Made by a program: the position numbers and the translations under genes
Notes under the pieces: model-generated
Told to the model about the DNA's origin: nothing
The model's input: the letters and a program-made list of their open reading frames with translations, nothing else
Database searches by the model: none
Shown: positions 1 to 11,432 of the stretch, piece by piece
Layout: each line of letters starts with the position of its first letter
Numbering within the stretch: the stretch's first letter is position 1
Source of the DNA: Boswellia sacra
Lineage: Eukaryota > Streptophyta > Magnoliopsida > Sapindales > Burseraceae
Reading direction: 5' to 3'
Length of the DNA: 64,000 nucleotides
NCBI GenBank assembly: GCA_013180625.2
Contig: SNVD02002386.1
Span: 101,937 to 165,936 of the forward strand

Positions 1-521
1 CAGAAACAAGACAGACAGCAGTAAAAGCTCAGTTAAAATTTGACAGCAATCACTTTTAAAGAAAGAAGTCAATCCGATAGCTAGAGTCCAAGCTTCTTCC
101 ACGTGATGAAGGCCAACTAAAAATGATGGCTATTATGTAATATCTTCTATTTCACCTAACTATTCCCCGGTGTGCATTATGCGTGGAATGGAAGAATGAC
201 TACAATTAGTTCTAATCTTTGCTAAAATCAGTTTCAGTGAGAGATGAAAAGCTACTTAACAGATGATGTCATGTGGCAAGCCAATAAACAAAAACAAATG
301 TTACTTTTCAACCACATATATTTTCTGATTTGATGTATTTAGTATTACAGAACTGTTTCCCAACTACCAGCTGGATGCCATTGCCACGCCACATTGCATG
401 TTGACATGTTGTTTGAACTTCTGCACCTTTGTTTGACAAACGTATAAGAACTGTTTATGAGTTTCCTTATCTGAAAAGGGTAGCAGAAAATCTTATCAGA
501 CTTGTTTAAGGATAGGCTGAG
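1..521 (+). promoter_or_regulatory. 5' flank and promoter of AAP unit 1
   Basis: Non-coding DNA upstream of the first permease ATG at 522. A CACGTG G-box core lies at 100-105 and a TATA-like TATAAG at 443-448, about 75 bases before the ATG. The stretch is recognisably similar to 6850-7365 upstream of unit 2 (shared stretches around 'gaagaatga' and 'aattagtt'), so the promoter was duplicated with the gene. The G-box is not kept in unit 2, where the matching place reads CATGTG. Function of these sites is inference from motif and position only. Confidence 0.5.
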
Positions 522-3500
522 ATGGGTCTAGGAGAAGACCAGCAGGTACCATTACTCGGAAGCTCTTCTTCATCTGATATATCAGAAGAGCCCATTGAAA
601 GAACTGGTAATCATTTCTTTACTCTTATGATATTGTTTTTAATTTCTTGAATTAGTTGTGACAGAACTCAATACATTAGCTTAAACAAGGGCTTTGTTCT
701 CATGTTCTAGTTTATCCCTGCAATAAAAGAAAACGAGTGAAATCCGTGCAACTACTGAATGGGTCAAAAGGAGGATAAATACAAATTTTTTATATAACGA
801 CCGGTCTCTCTGTTTTGGGCCGTCTTCTGTCTTTCAAAGGTGTCATAACCCTCAAGGATATCATCAGTGTTACTATAATTCGTATTGTCCGCTTTCGGGT
901 CTCTCTGTATTTTAAGGATGTCATCCTGCATGACTTTGTTCTATAGGACCTCCACCTGACCCCAGGACGCGTCCCCCGCTTGAACCCGAGACCTCTACCA
1001 CAAACCAGGACGCATCTCCACCGCGAGAGCCTTTGTGGTGGAGGTCTCAGGTTCGAGTAGGGGACGCGTCCTGGGGCCAGGTGGAGGTCCCGTGGAACAA
1101 AGTCATGCGGGATGACACCCTTGAAAGACAGGGAGACCCCAAAGCAGACAATACAAATTATGATAATACCGATGACACCCTTGAAGGTTGTAACACTCTT
1201 GAAAGACAGGAAGACGGCCCAAGATAGGGAGACCGGTCGTTACATTTTATATCAGAAACTAGCTTGATTAGGGCTTCAAAGAACAAGGTTTCGTAATTAA
1301 TGATTGTCTCTACGTAGGAAAACATTACTGATTTTACCGAAAAGAAATTAAAGAATTTCTTGCTCTTAACAGTACATTTTACACGTCTAAACTGAAACAA
1401 AAACTTGATTTTATGTTCCAAATTTGGGTGATAAGAATATTTAGGCCCATATATATATATAGAGACAATTCTGTGTTGAAAATTTTTGATTGACTACAAA
1501 AACTTCATCGGTGATTGTTAAAGAACTATTCTCAAGTTTTTATGTTCCTTTTATCACAAATTTAAGGAGATCTGTAATGTTATAATTTTTCCTAGTCTTT
1601 AGCTGCCCCATCTAAAAATGTACTTCATCTGTTTTTCTTACCAATACTTCACAATTTCATCAATTTTTTTTTTTGGGGGGGGGCTAATTAACATTTAGAT
1701 TCTTGAAGGGACCATATGGACTGCATTAGCATATATTATTACTGGAGTGATAGGAGCAGGAGTGCTATCTCTAGCATGGAGCACGGCTCAACTAGGATGG
1801 ATTGCAGGTCCATTGTGCATGATAGCCTTTGCCGGCATCACTATTATTTCTTCCTATCTTCTCTGTGATTGCTACAGATACCCTGACCCTGAATCTGGAG
1901 CCATTAGATTCAGGTCCTACATGCAAGCTGTTAAATTTTATTTAGGTGAGAACTATCTCCTCTGTTTAGCTTACAGCAGACAATCAAGCTTGATCGAGGA
2001 AAGGTCATTAACAAGAAATATCATAACTTACTTCAAGTTCCTGTATTCCACAATGTGGTCTACAAAAACTAAGCATCAAGAAGATATTTACAATTTTTTT
2101 TTTAATAAACAATAAATGCCATCTCAATCTCGATCCTGTCATTCCTACTCGTGGTCAAATATGAAGAATTAACTTCTACTGCTATGCCATGTCAAAGATT
2201 TATGTGTTGTAATGGAGCCAAAAAATGTGACATAATTTATATCAATAATTTAGAATTTTTAGAGTACACAAAATAATGGACGTTGTCAGGTGACAAGAGC
2301 CACAAGATATGTGGAGTATTTGCTCAAGAAAGCTTATATGGTTGTGGAATTGCTTATACCATCACAACTGCTAAAAGCATAAGGTACGGACCGTAACCTA
2401 CCACATCTACTCTTCTGCGTAATGTTCATTGAATCTTTGAATTGTGCTGTCAGAATCCTCATTTTTCTCATTTTGTCTTGGGTGATCTGGGCCTAGATCT
2501 CACTTGTGTTACATTAGTAGATCTTAGCCTAAGGCCCCAAGAAACATTCGTTAATCTTTCAGCTGACAGAGGCTTTTGCTGTAACCACCCTCTATAAACC
2601 TGAAATTTTATTGAGACTAATATTACATGTACATTGCTGCATGGGAATGTGTGAGAAATTTTTTGTTTCAAAATTTTTTGTTCTTGTAGTCTTTTATTCG
2701 GTTTCTTTACATGCCCCTGCAAAGAAACTAATGTCTGTTATGGTACCTTGAGTTGACAGAAACCTATCAGAAACATATCTGGCCAGACTTGACTTAGAAG
2801 TCCTTTGATGTTAGGCCTTCCTAAGGCTTCCTGTCATGATGATGGGCAGTGAAAACTGGTAACACATTTCCCGGAGTAAAATGCTATAGTAAACTTTTGT
2901 TACCCTTTTCTTGCTATCCAATCTGAATTACTACCTGTTGGAAACTCAACCATACCTTTTGGAGTTGCATTGCTCATATAATTACTGCTGTTACTGACTC
3001 AGGAGTCTTATCTTTGGCATAGAGTACAACAAAGCAAGGATGGATGCAGAAGCCAGTTGCCTTGCTTTGTTTTGCAATCGCTACCTGTCTCTTCTTTCCT
3101 TCTTGCTAATTGCAATAGGTCTCATGAACCCATAAGTGGAACATGAAAACTTTCTTATGTGGATTCTGTTAGAGTGAATCTTGGTTAAGCAGGACACTGA
3201 TCCTTTCATTTTGTTCTCTTAAAAGCTGTACCATCTTCCATTCAGAATTTTTTTTTCCTGTGGATAGTTTTCTTTTCAAGTCTCCTAACTTCATTCAGTG
3301 ATAGTTCAGGTAAAAGTCAAACATGGTTTTGTGTTTTCTTCAAGTTTGAGTTTTATGGGACTGCTGTTATTTATGTTATTACTACTTCAATCAGTATGAT
3401 GTACTTCATCTGCAAATGCATTCTTCTATGTCTTTGTTTTAGACAATGGCTTACGACTATGCTGATCCTTGAAAACACTGCTATACATAAAAAGTTTATA

Positions 3501-3590
3501 ATAGTGTTCTGTGTAACAGAAAGTTTTGGAACTTCACTTTCTTTTTTCTTCCTTGTTCATTTTGATCGATTTAAATGATCGAAGGTACTT

Positions 3591-3635
<45 letters not shown>

Positions 3636-5412
3636 TATATTTTCTAATATTGATCAACACAGAGCGATTCTGCAATCAAACTGTTACCACAAAGAAGGTC
3701 ATGAGGCTACATGCACATATGGGGATACTTTCTATATGCTGCTCTTTGGAGTCGTCCAGATTGTTGTGTCACAAATACCAAATTTTCATAATATGAAATG
3801 GCTCTCAGTTATTGCAGCAGTAATGTCCTTTACCTACTCTTTCATAGGATTCGGACTCGGCTTTGCGAAAGTGATAGGTATGGCTCTGAATTGAGCTAAT
3901 GTAGTTTGTCAATTTTGAAACCTCCTAATTTGCAATAAAAACATTGGCCATATGATCATTTGTCATACTATAAGACTGAAATAATAGGTCTTTCTTTTTT
4001 AAACTCTGCTGCACTTCATTTAGATTCTGAGATACTATATTATATAGTGGTGATCAAAATTCTAAATGTCAAACTTTTCTTGTTTTATCATTCCCAATTT
4101 ATCTAGCAACCAAATGGGGAAGAAAAATAATTTTAAAATGATCCACATGAGAGCTTGTTTCTTCGACTTAAAGAAATGTTTTAATTGCAGAAAGTGGGAC
4201 AATTAAGGGGAGCATAACTGGAGTCCCGACTGATAATATTGTTGACAAACTATGGCTAGCATTCGAAGCTCTTGGGGACGTTGCTTTTGCCTATCCATTC
4301 TCCATCATTCTTCTGGAGATACAGGTTTGTCTCCTGTTCCTTTGTAACTTGAGCGAAATTATAATTGAAGCAACAAAAATTCCAAGTTCGAATCCAAGAA
4401 ATCGAATCTGCTGAAAGAAATGAAGTACGACAAATTCTTTTAGAAGTTAAAAGTAACTAAAAGATTTTTTGAATGAAGGATACTTTGAAGTCACCTCCAC
4501 CAGAAAACAAGACCATGAAGAAAGCTTCAAGGACCGCTATTTTTGTAACAACTTTCTTCTACCTCTGCTGTGGATGCTTTGGATATGCAGCCTTTGGCGA
4601 CAATACACCTGGAAATCTCTTGACAGGATTTGGATTCTATGAGCCCTACTGGTTAATAGACTTTGCCAATGCTTGTGTTGTTCTCCATTTGGTGGGTGGG
4701 TATCAGGTATTAGCATCTCATAGCAAACTAGCTAAAAATGCTAGAATCCTGCATATATGAGATTGTTATGAAATCATTTTACTCCAATTTTCCACTTTAC
4801 AGTTTCAGTACTTGAATCACCATTAGATTTTGGAAATTGGATAAATTCTGTATCATCTTCAGTGTTTCCTATGACATAAATTGTTTGTTTAATGCATCAA
4901 AATTTTCAAAGCACTTTTAATTGTTAAGCAAAAATTTGTACTTTAATAAAAACTGTAACAACTTTCTTCTACCTCTGCTCATGGTAATTTTCTTTTGTTT
5001 TATCTGTCAGATTTTCAGCCAGCCAGTGTTTTCATTCGTGGAAAGATGGTTAACCCAGAAATTCCCGAACAGTGGATTCATTAAAAAGTTTTACACCTTA
5101 AAGCTCCCATTGTTACCTCACTTGAAATTAAACCTTTTAAGACTATGCTTCCGTGCTGCATATGTAGCGTCCACAACAGCAATTGCAATGCTGTTCCCTT
5201 ACTTCAATCAGGTGTTGGGAGTGTTGGGGGCCTTGAACTTTTGGCCGTTGACTATATATTTTCCAGTAGAAATGTATTTTGTGCAGAAGAAAATTGAAGC
5301 TTGGACAAGAACATGGATTGCTCTTAGAACATTTAGCCTTATTTGCTTGCTTGTGACAGTAGTTGGCTTTATTGGGTCACTTGAAGGACTTATAAGTGCC
5401 AAATTAAGCTGA
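522..5412 (+). CDS. AAP7: Amino acid permease, AAP7-like (unit 1, A-type N-terminus), 7 exons, 464 aa
   Basis: Proton-coupled amino acid importer of the AAP family, a polytopic (about 11 TM) plasma-membrane protein. My exon model is 522-606, 1709-1945, 2290-2383, 3663-3877, 4191-4324, 4479-4706 and 5011-5412. All introns are GT-AG and the phases add up to 465 codons including TGA. Exon 2 encodes RTGTIWTA then the first TM hairpin (GVIGAGVLSLAW), exon 4 SNCYHKEGH and SQIPNFHNM, exon 6 SPPPENKTMKKAS and GNLLTGFGFYEPYW, exon 7 the last helices ending SAKLS. The start chosen is the first ATG in good context, with an acidic and serine-rich cytoplasmic tail. Length matches the family (about 460-480). 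Intron 3 contains dead B-type exons 1-3 (2826-3399), so the product depends on splicing A exon 3 over them to exon 4. Exons 4-7 are fully open although the adjacent B exons are broken, which suggests this join is used. An (AT)19 tract lies about 30 bases before the exon 4 acceptor. Confidence 0.85.
795..1242. mobile_element. Fold-back element in intron 1 of unit 1, LTR-derived
   Basis: Two arms, 795-1004 and 1031-1242, are imperfect inverted copies over their whole length around a spacer of about 26 bases. Both ends read TAACGACCGGTCTC on their own strands. Each arm carries sequence like the plant LTR motif TATTGTCCGCTTT, an ACGCGTCCCC block and CATGACTTTGTTC. It is therefore two LTR-like arms head to head rather than a classic DNA-transposon MITE. 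No clear target-site duplication. It lies wholly in intron 1, and the short ORF inside it is not a gene. A related single-arm fragment is at 42540-42716. Confidence 0.7.
2826..3399 (+). pseudogene. Dead B-type AAP exons 1-3 inside intron 3 of unit 1
   Basis: Three blocks align with B exons 1-3 of unit 2 in the same order: exon 1 end at about 2826-2858 (GAAAACTG before GTAACAC), exon 2 at about 2953-3183, exon 3 at about 3310-3399. The exon 1 start region is unrecognisable. The exon 2 acceptor CACCAG has become CAACCA. A TGG codon has become TAG in 'ggcatagagt'. The exon 3 donor GAG/GT has become GAT/GT. The copy cannot give a B-type N-terminus, but it proves that unit 1 once had the same A-then-B layout as unit 2. 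Confidence 0.8.
3593..3630. repeat. (AT)19 microsatellite in intron 3
   Basis: Pure AT dinucleotide run ending 32 bases before the exon 4 acceptor of unit 1, inside the branch-point and polypyrimidine zone. Length is likely polymorphic. An effect on splicing is only a possibility. Confidence 0.9.
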
Positions 5413-7365
5413 GAGTTAACTCTGTAACTGTACAATATCTCTGAAATGTAGATGAAAGAAGTTCCGCTTGAACTTGAAATATTCATGTTGTATTAGGAGT
5501 TCATGGGACAAATTATTGTTACTATTATTTTAGTAAGTACCCACAGGCTGCAACTGAAGGTTTGCTATATCATAACCATGTAACTAGATCGAATCATGTT
5601 AGGAAAGATTCCTGTTGAAGTGTGATTGTGCTCCGAAATGCCAATGAAGTAAATTTACTCAAGTGATTGAGGAAACAGAAGTTTATTAAATATTGAATGT
5701 TTTCAAAAAGGATTCCAAGAAAGTTGAAGTGCAAGATTGAACATTGTAGCAGGCTACTGAGAATTTTAGTTGGGACAAAAACCTAGAGGAAAACAACTTG
5801 CCAAGTTTTAGACCAATCCTGCCAGATCAAAGTGTAAATTTAAGAAAGAACATATCAAGTAAATTTGCATAAAAGAGTCTCCGCATACAAAAGCTTACTA
5901 TCCGCCTGCATTGTATTTTTTTTTTTTTTTGACAAACCCCGATTGTTTGCAGTAATTTAAACATAATGAGCCTTACCCTTGAAACTACCTGTCACAGAAA
6001 AAGAGTTTAGGTCACTCTCAGAAATCAACATATTTACCAATTTTGGCTTTGAAGAAAGGATATATATAACCAATTGAACTAGTGAACAGAACCAATGATA
6101 AGGGAAGAAGAAGTTTGCTTCATCCCTTCAATGTGATTGCTACAGATACCCTGATCCTGAATCTGGCCCCATAAGAATCATTTCCTTCGTTGAGATTTGG
6201 ATTCTTGTCATTACTACATAAATCATTCTTGGATTTCTTCTTCCGAGATTTTTTCATTTCATTAAGTTACTCCTTGCCTCATAAAAAATGATCAATCATT
6301 CAATTGCTTCAATTAAACATAACTTTAAAACATAAACTATTGCCAGATACCTTCCATTGCTAATGCTTTGTCATCATCCATGTGCAATTTGGGAAACAAG
6401 TGTCTCCATCCCTGTCAGCTGGGCCCGGGGAGCTCCTTTAAAAAATTTCATCAAGTGTTTAGAGTCAGCCACAGTAGTGCCTAGTGGGTAAACAAGCTCA
6501 TAGAATAATCTAATAAAAATTAATGTTATATCATAATTTATATCTCTAGTGAGTAAGGTCTTCAAAGATTTATAAGGACTTAAATTCCTCAATTAAATAA
6601 ATCCGTTATGGTTGGACAATGTATATATAAAGATTCTAGATAGAACGATGTGACAGACACTCGCGAGACCAAAAAAGACGTGAGGCTAAAAAAACAATTA
6701 AAATGAAACCCAAAAACAATTCTAATCCAAATTCTAGGCATTGGTTGGTACGAAATCTGCTATGCTCTCTTGTTTTTGGGACTTGTGTTTTATATAATAT
6801 TAGTAGATATACAATTTTTGATATACTTCGTTTTGCAGCTTCTTGAAAATTATCTGACCAGACACAAAATGGACAACAGAAAGGTAGAGGTTGACAGCAG
6901 TCGCTAAGAAGGAAAGATGTCAATTACCAAAAGCTACAATCCATGGAGCTCCCATGTGATGATGGGAAACTTAAAACATAACTGAACAGTTAAAAATGGT
7001 GACAATAATGTAAAATCTTTCTTTTCCTTCACCCAACTGTTTGCAGGTATGCATTTGCGTGAAGTGGAAGAATGAATTCAATTAGTTCCAATCTTTGCTT
7101 AAATCAATAATGAAAAGCTACTTAAACGTAGGATTTGGCAATCCAATAACAAAAGAAAATGTCACTTTCAACTATATTTTCTGATTTGATATGTATACAG
7201 TATTTTTTAACTGACTCAAGCACCTTGATCCACCAATGATTGTTGCATTGTGTTTAGACTTCTGCAACTTGCTTTGACAATTTTGTATATAGGAACTCTT
7301 GATGAGTTTCCTTCTTTGAAGAGGGTAGGGGAAAAACCGATCAGAATTGTTAAGGATAGGCTGAG
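5413..7365. other. Intergenic DNA between units 1 and 2, with an exon scrap
   Basis: No gene. It holds the 3' flank of unit 1, a T tract near 5927, and an isolated piece of A-type exon 2 at about 6132-6180 reading CDCYRYPDPESGPIRI, the end of the exon without its neighbours or a splice donor. From about 6850 the sequence resembles the unit 1 promoter. A TATA-like TATATAG at 7286-7292 lies about 75 bases before the unit 2 A ATG, in the same relative place as in unit 1. ORFs on the minus strand here have no recognisable product. Confidence 0.6.
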
Positions 7366-8959
7366 ATGGGTCTAGGAGAAGAGAAGCAGGTACCGTTACT
7401 CAGCAGCTCTTCATCTGATATATCAAAAGAGCCAATTGAAAGAACTGGTAATCTTTTCTTTAACTCTTATGTTATGGTTTTTAATTTCTTAGATTAATTA
7501 TAGCATAAATCATTATCTTGCTTTAGTTATCAAATTAACTAACTTAAACAAGGGCTTTCATCCCCTGTTCCAGTTTATCTCTGTAACAAAATAAAAGCAG
7601 TGAACTTTGTGGAAGCTCTGAATGGTCACAAATAAAAGAATTTTGCAACTTTTTTTTATCAGAACCCAGACATTTTGGGTAAAATTCTCAGGTTTAACTT
7701 CTTCAAACAATAAGGTTTCATAATTAATTCTCTCTCAATATAGGAAAATATTACTCTTTAACAAAATATAAGATTGTGATTTTACCGGAAAAAAATTAAA
7801 GAGTTTCCAGCTCTTAGTAGTTCATTTTGCTGTCTTAAACTTGAAAAAAAAGACTTGATTCAAGCATCCAAATTTATGCTATATGGAGATCTATGTGTAG
7901 AAACTTTTTAAAAACTTCACTAGCGATTGTTGAAAAAATCTATTCACAAGACTTGAATGTAACTGGCTCCAAATCCTTTTCCTCGGACTGTCATGATATT
8001 TTGTATGTATAGTTGTGGTTTCTACTTATATCTTTGATATGGTTGATTTTGAATCAAGTTGCTGCATATTCTTAGAAAACATTCAAATTATTTAATTTTA
8101 TTAATATTATGAAATTGGCATGCCTTATCCCGTGGTCATCTCCTGGAAATTTATGCTCATGTTGGATAATTATTGGTAGTCTTTAAATGCTCTAATCTAG
8201 ACGTATGGACTGCAATCTTACTTTTCTTACCAATACTTTAGAATCTAGTCGATTTCTTTCGTGGGCTAACTAACATTTAGATTATTGCAGGGACCATATG
8301 GACTGCACTGGCACATATTATAACAGGAGTAATAGGAGCAGGAGTGCTATCTCTGGCATGGAGCATAGCTCAACTAGGGTGGATTGCAGGTCCATTGTGC
8401 ATGATAGCCTTTGCTGGCATCACCATTATTTCTTCATCCCTTCTCGTTGATTGCTACAGATACCCTGATCCTGAATCTGGCCCGATCAGAATCAGGTCCT
8501 ACATGCAGGCTGTTAAATTTTATTTAGGTGAGAACTAGTTCTTCTTTTTTTAGCTTACATCTCATAATCAAGCTCTGTTGAGGACATGATACTAATATTA
8601 AATAACTTGCAAGTTACTTCAAGTTCCAGTATTCAACAATGTGGGCTCCAATTCAAGAGAATGATTTTTGTTTAATAAATAAAAAAATAGATGTCATCTC
8701 AATTCAATCCTGCCCATTCCTACTCAGTCACATGCTATGGAAGAATTAATAATTTATGCTATGCCGTGTCAAAGATTCGTATCTCATGATGGAACCAAAT
8801 TATGGAAAATAATTTGTACCAATAATCTAGAACTTGAGAGTATACAATACAATGGCAATTTTCAGGGGACAAGAGCTTACAGATATGTGGAGTATTAGCT
8901 CAAGAAAGCTTTATTGGTACTGGAATTGCTTATACCATCACAACCGCTAAAAGCATAAG
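7366..8959 (+). CDS. AAP7: A-type 5' exons 1-3 of AAP unit 2 (no exons 4-7 of their own)
   Basis: Exons 7366-7447, 8291-8527 and 8866-8959 are open, with GT-AG introns, and match unit 1 exons 1-3. Exon 1 encodes MGLGEEKQVPLL with a serine run. Exon 2 carries GVIGAGVLSLAW, QLGWIAGP and DCYRYPDPESGP. Exon 3 carries ICGVLAQES and TITTAKSI. Exon 3 ends in phase 2 (AG), as B exon 3 does. After the donor, read-through meets a stop within a few codons. No A-specific exons 4-7 occur before the B exons at 11433. Either this is a truncated gene, or it splices over 3.28 kb (8960-12238) to the exon 4-7 set shared with B, giving 463 aa. Unit 1 shows that such a join is feasible. Transcript data would decide. 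Confidence 0.75.
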
Positions 8960-11432
8960 GTATGTACCTTAACCCCTTCACCACATCTCCTCTTCTACTT
9001 AATTTTCACTAAATCTTTGAATTGTACTGTTATAGTTCCCATTTTGCTCATTTTGTTCATATTGTCTTGCATGATCTGTGCCTAGACTGTATCTCACTAG
9101 TGTTACATGACTAGATCTCAGCTTCAGGCCCCAAGAAACTTTCGATAATCTTTAGGCTGAGGAAGCTTTTGCCATGCCCATCACCCATAATGCTGACAAA
9201 TTTATTGAGACTAATACTACATATACATTGCTGCAAGGATATGTGTGAGACATTGTTTGCTTTTGATTGTTTTTGTTGTTCTCGTTCTCTTCCAATTACT
9301 TTCTTCACATGTTTCCAATTACTTTCTTCACATGTATCTGAAAAGAAAGTAATGTCAGCGATTACCTTGGGTTGATGGAAGCCTATCAGGCTATCAGCAG
9401 ATACATATCCTGCCAGACTTGGACCATAAAACACCTTTAAACTTAAACCTTCTTTTCGGATCAAATTGTCATGGTCCCGGATATATGTGACAATTTTCTT
9501 GACTTCTCTAAGTCAAATGCTAAGCCACTCATGAAACCATGTATGGAGATTGCAAGAGGGGGAAAAATACAAAAAATGACTGCCACCGCCACCGACTGAG
9601 CAATTTGTGGGATAAAAAGAGAGAGAGACGTCCTGTTAATGCAAATAAATGTTGGTGTGACAAAACAGGATTAAAGATTCTTTTGCTTTTGTTTACTTCA
9701 CACTATATGTTGAAAGAAGTCGGATGTGGATCAGCTAGGCAACTTACAAACATCAAGATTCTAAAGTATATATCAATTAGTAGGTCCATATGAAACTACT
9801 TGGAGCCTCCAGCCTGCTTTTTGAAAGTTCAAAAGTAAAATATGCTTTTAGGGAAGAACCAAAAGAAAGAAGACAAATGTATTGTGACATATGTTCATGG
9901 AAAATGAACTCTTGAGTCTTAGAATCTGAGTAGGACTATTAAGTAGGTTGGGGATAGTTCCTACGTAAATTTTATGATATCTAAAGATTAGCATTAAGTG
10001 TTCAATTAGTTGAAGTGGCTGTAATTATATCAAATTTGGTATATTTCATTGTCAAAACTTTGTTAGACATCAAAGTCACTCATGTTGTCATAATCTAAAA
10101 ACGAATAGATTACCCATCTTCTTAAGTTGTTTATCTTAGGAAGAGTTTATTACTTTTAGAATCTAAATACATCAAATCCAAATTTTCTTTGACTTTTCAA
10201 TGGAAATGAAAGAAAAACAAAGATCATCAAAATTAAGTTAATAATTCCATAAAACATTCTAGAGTCGTCGGTGGGTGAGATGGACCTTGGATTGACATAA
10301 AGTTGTATATTCATAAAACTTTTTTTGATAGAAAGGAAATGTCTGTTTATTGTCATTGGCCACTTGTACTGATAGTAAAGGCGAAATACAAAAGAATCTG
10401 ATCATTTCTGCATTATTGGGAGGCTCCAATTATGTTGTGCTGTTGACTGTGGACGTATTATCTACTGTCTCACCATAAAAAGGTGCCATGGTTCAAACAA
10501 AGTAGCTGTACTTCTTTAAAAGTTCTGAATCATTTTAAGATATTGAAGATGTGCAGCAGCTAGTTAGGTTCAAGTGTATCATAAAGTTCTACCTTTGCAA
10601 CCACTCTGCCAACTAATTGGTAAGCATATGCTGTGTTTTTCAATGGAACATCAAATTTTGATTAAGCTTCAACGGTCAAAGTTAAATTTTCCCCGCCAGC
10701 TCAATTGACTTCACTAGTACTGATGATACAAATGAAGCAACAAAAAGTTTCTTGAAAGTTGAAAAAAAAAAAAAAACCCTCAAAAAAACTTAGATGTATG
10801 AGCTTAAGATTTTTTTTTTTTGAAGTTTTATACAAATTTATTAAGTCTCTACTTTTTGCAAAGATTTCATGAAAAGCTCTCTTAGCTAACCTTTTCTGTA
10901 AGGCATATAAAATATTTTTGATCTGAAAAAGTATTTTCCTTCAGATTTTTGACATACTGCAGTTCACGTGACTATTCCTTGAACTTTCTGTCTTACATTG
11001 TTTAGCTACATAATTCAGTCTCCTATAAAATGATTAGTGGTTAATTATGTGTTTTTCTAAAACAATACAAAGGAAATCAACTTTTATATTTTCCATTTTC
11101 AGTAGACTACCAAACTATATTCATCAGATTTCACAACACAAAATTATCACGCATGATAAAAGTATTTATAGATAGTATATTTAAGACTTTTTCGATGTTT
11201 CCTTCACCTGGTGCCTTTTATGGTTGTTATGGTTACAAATTAAGCAGCAACCAAAGATTCTAAGAACAGATAAAATTAAAGAGAGGGAAATGAATGTTTT
11301 TTATAGGCTTCTGAAATCTGTTGTGGAAAATCTTAATGTTTATAGCTGGTTGCCAGCCTTAGACCCTTTCGATTGGGAATACAGGTTGCTTGCTTTCACC
11401 AAATTTCATTGCCTACTGGGAATTGGATAAAC
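8960..11432. other. DNA between A exon 3 and B exon 1 of unit 2
   Basis: No coding exon recognised. The first part is shared with units 3 and 4 (22733-23593 and 41694-42500). A 22-base tandem duplication lies at about 9290-9334. A and T homopolymers flank 10759-10822. The last 200 bases should be the B promoter and 5' UTR. If A exon 3 splices to exon 4, all of this is intron. ORFs 9111-9464 (-), 9169-9375 (+) and 9539-9793 (+) show no family signature. Confidence 0.5.
9290..9334. repeat. Short tandem duplication (2 x about 22 bp)
   Basis: The block CCAATTACTTTCTTCACATG occurs twice in a row with one or two extra T between copies. It is absent as a duplicate in the matching DNA of units 3 and 4. 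No function suggested. Confidence 0.85.

Noticed and set aside
1747..2115. A single 122-aa ORF in the first permease
   Set aside because: It is exon 2 read through its GTGAG donor into intron 2. The spliced model fits the family better.
8960..11432. A hidden exon 4-7 set belonging to A of unit 2
   Set aside because: I searched for the conserved exon 4 (SNCYHKEGH), exon 6 (SPPPENKTMKK) and exon 7 (YFNQVLGVLGALNFWP) signatures and found none before 12239.
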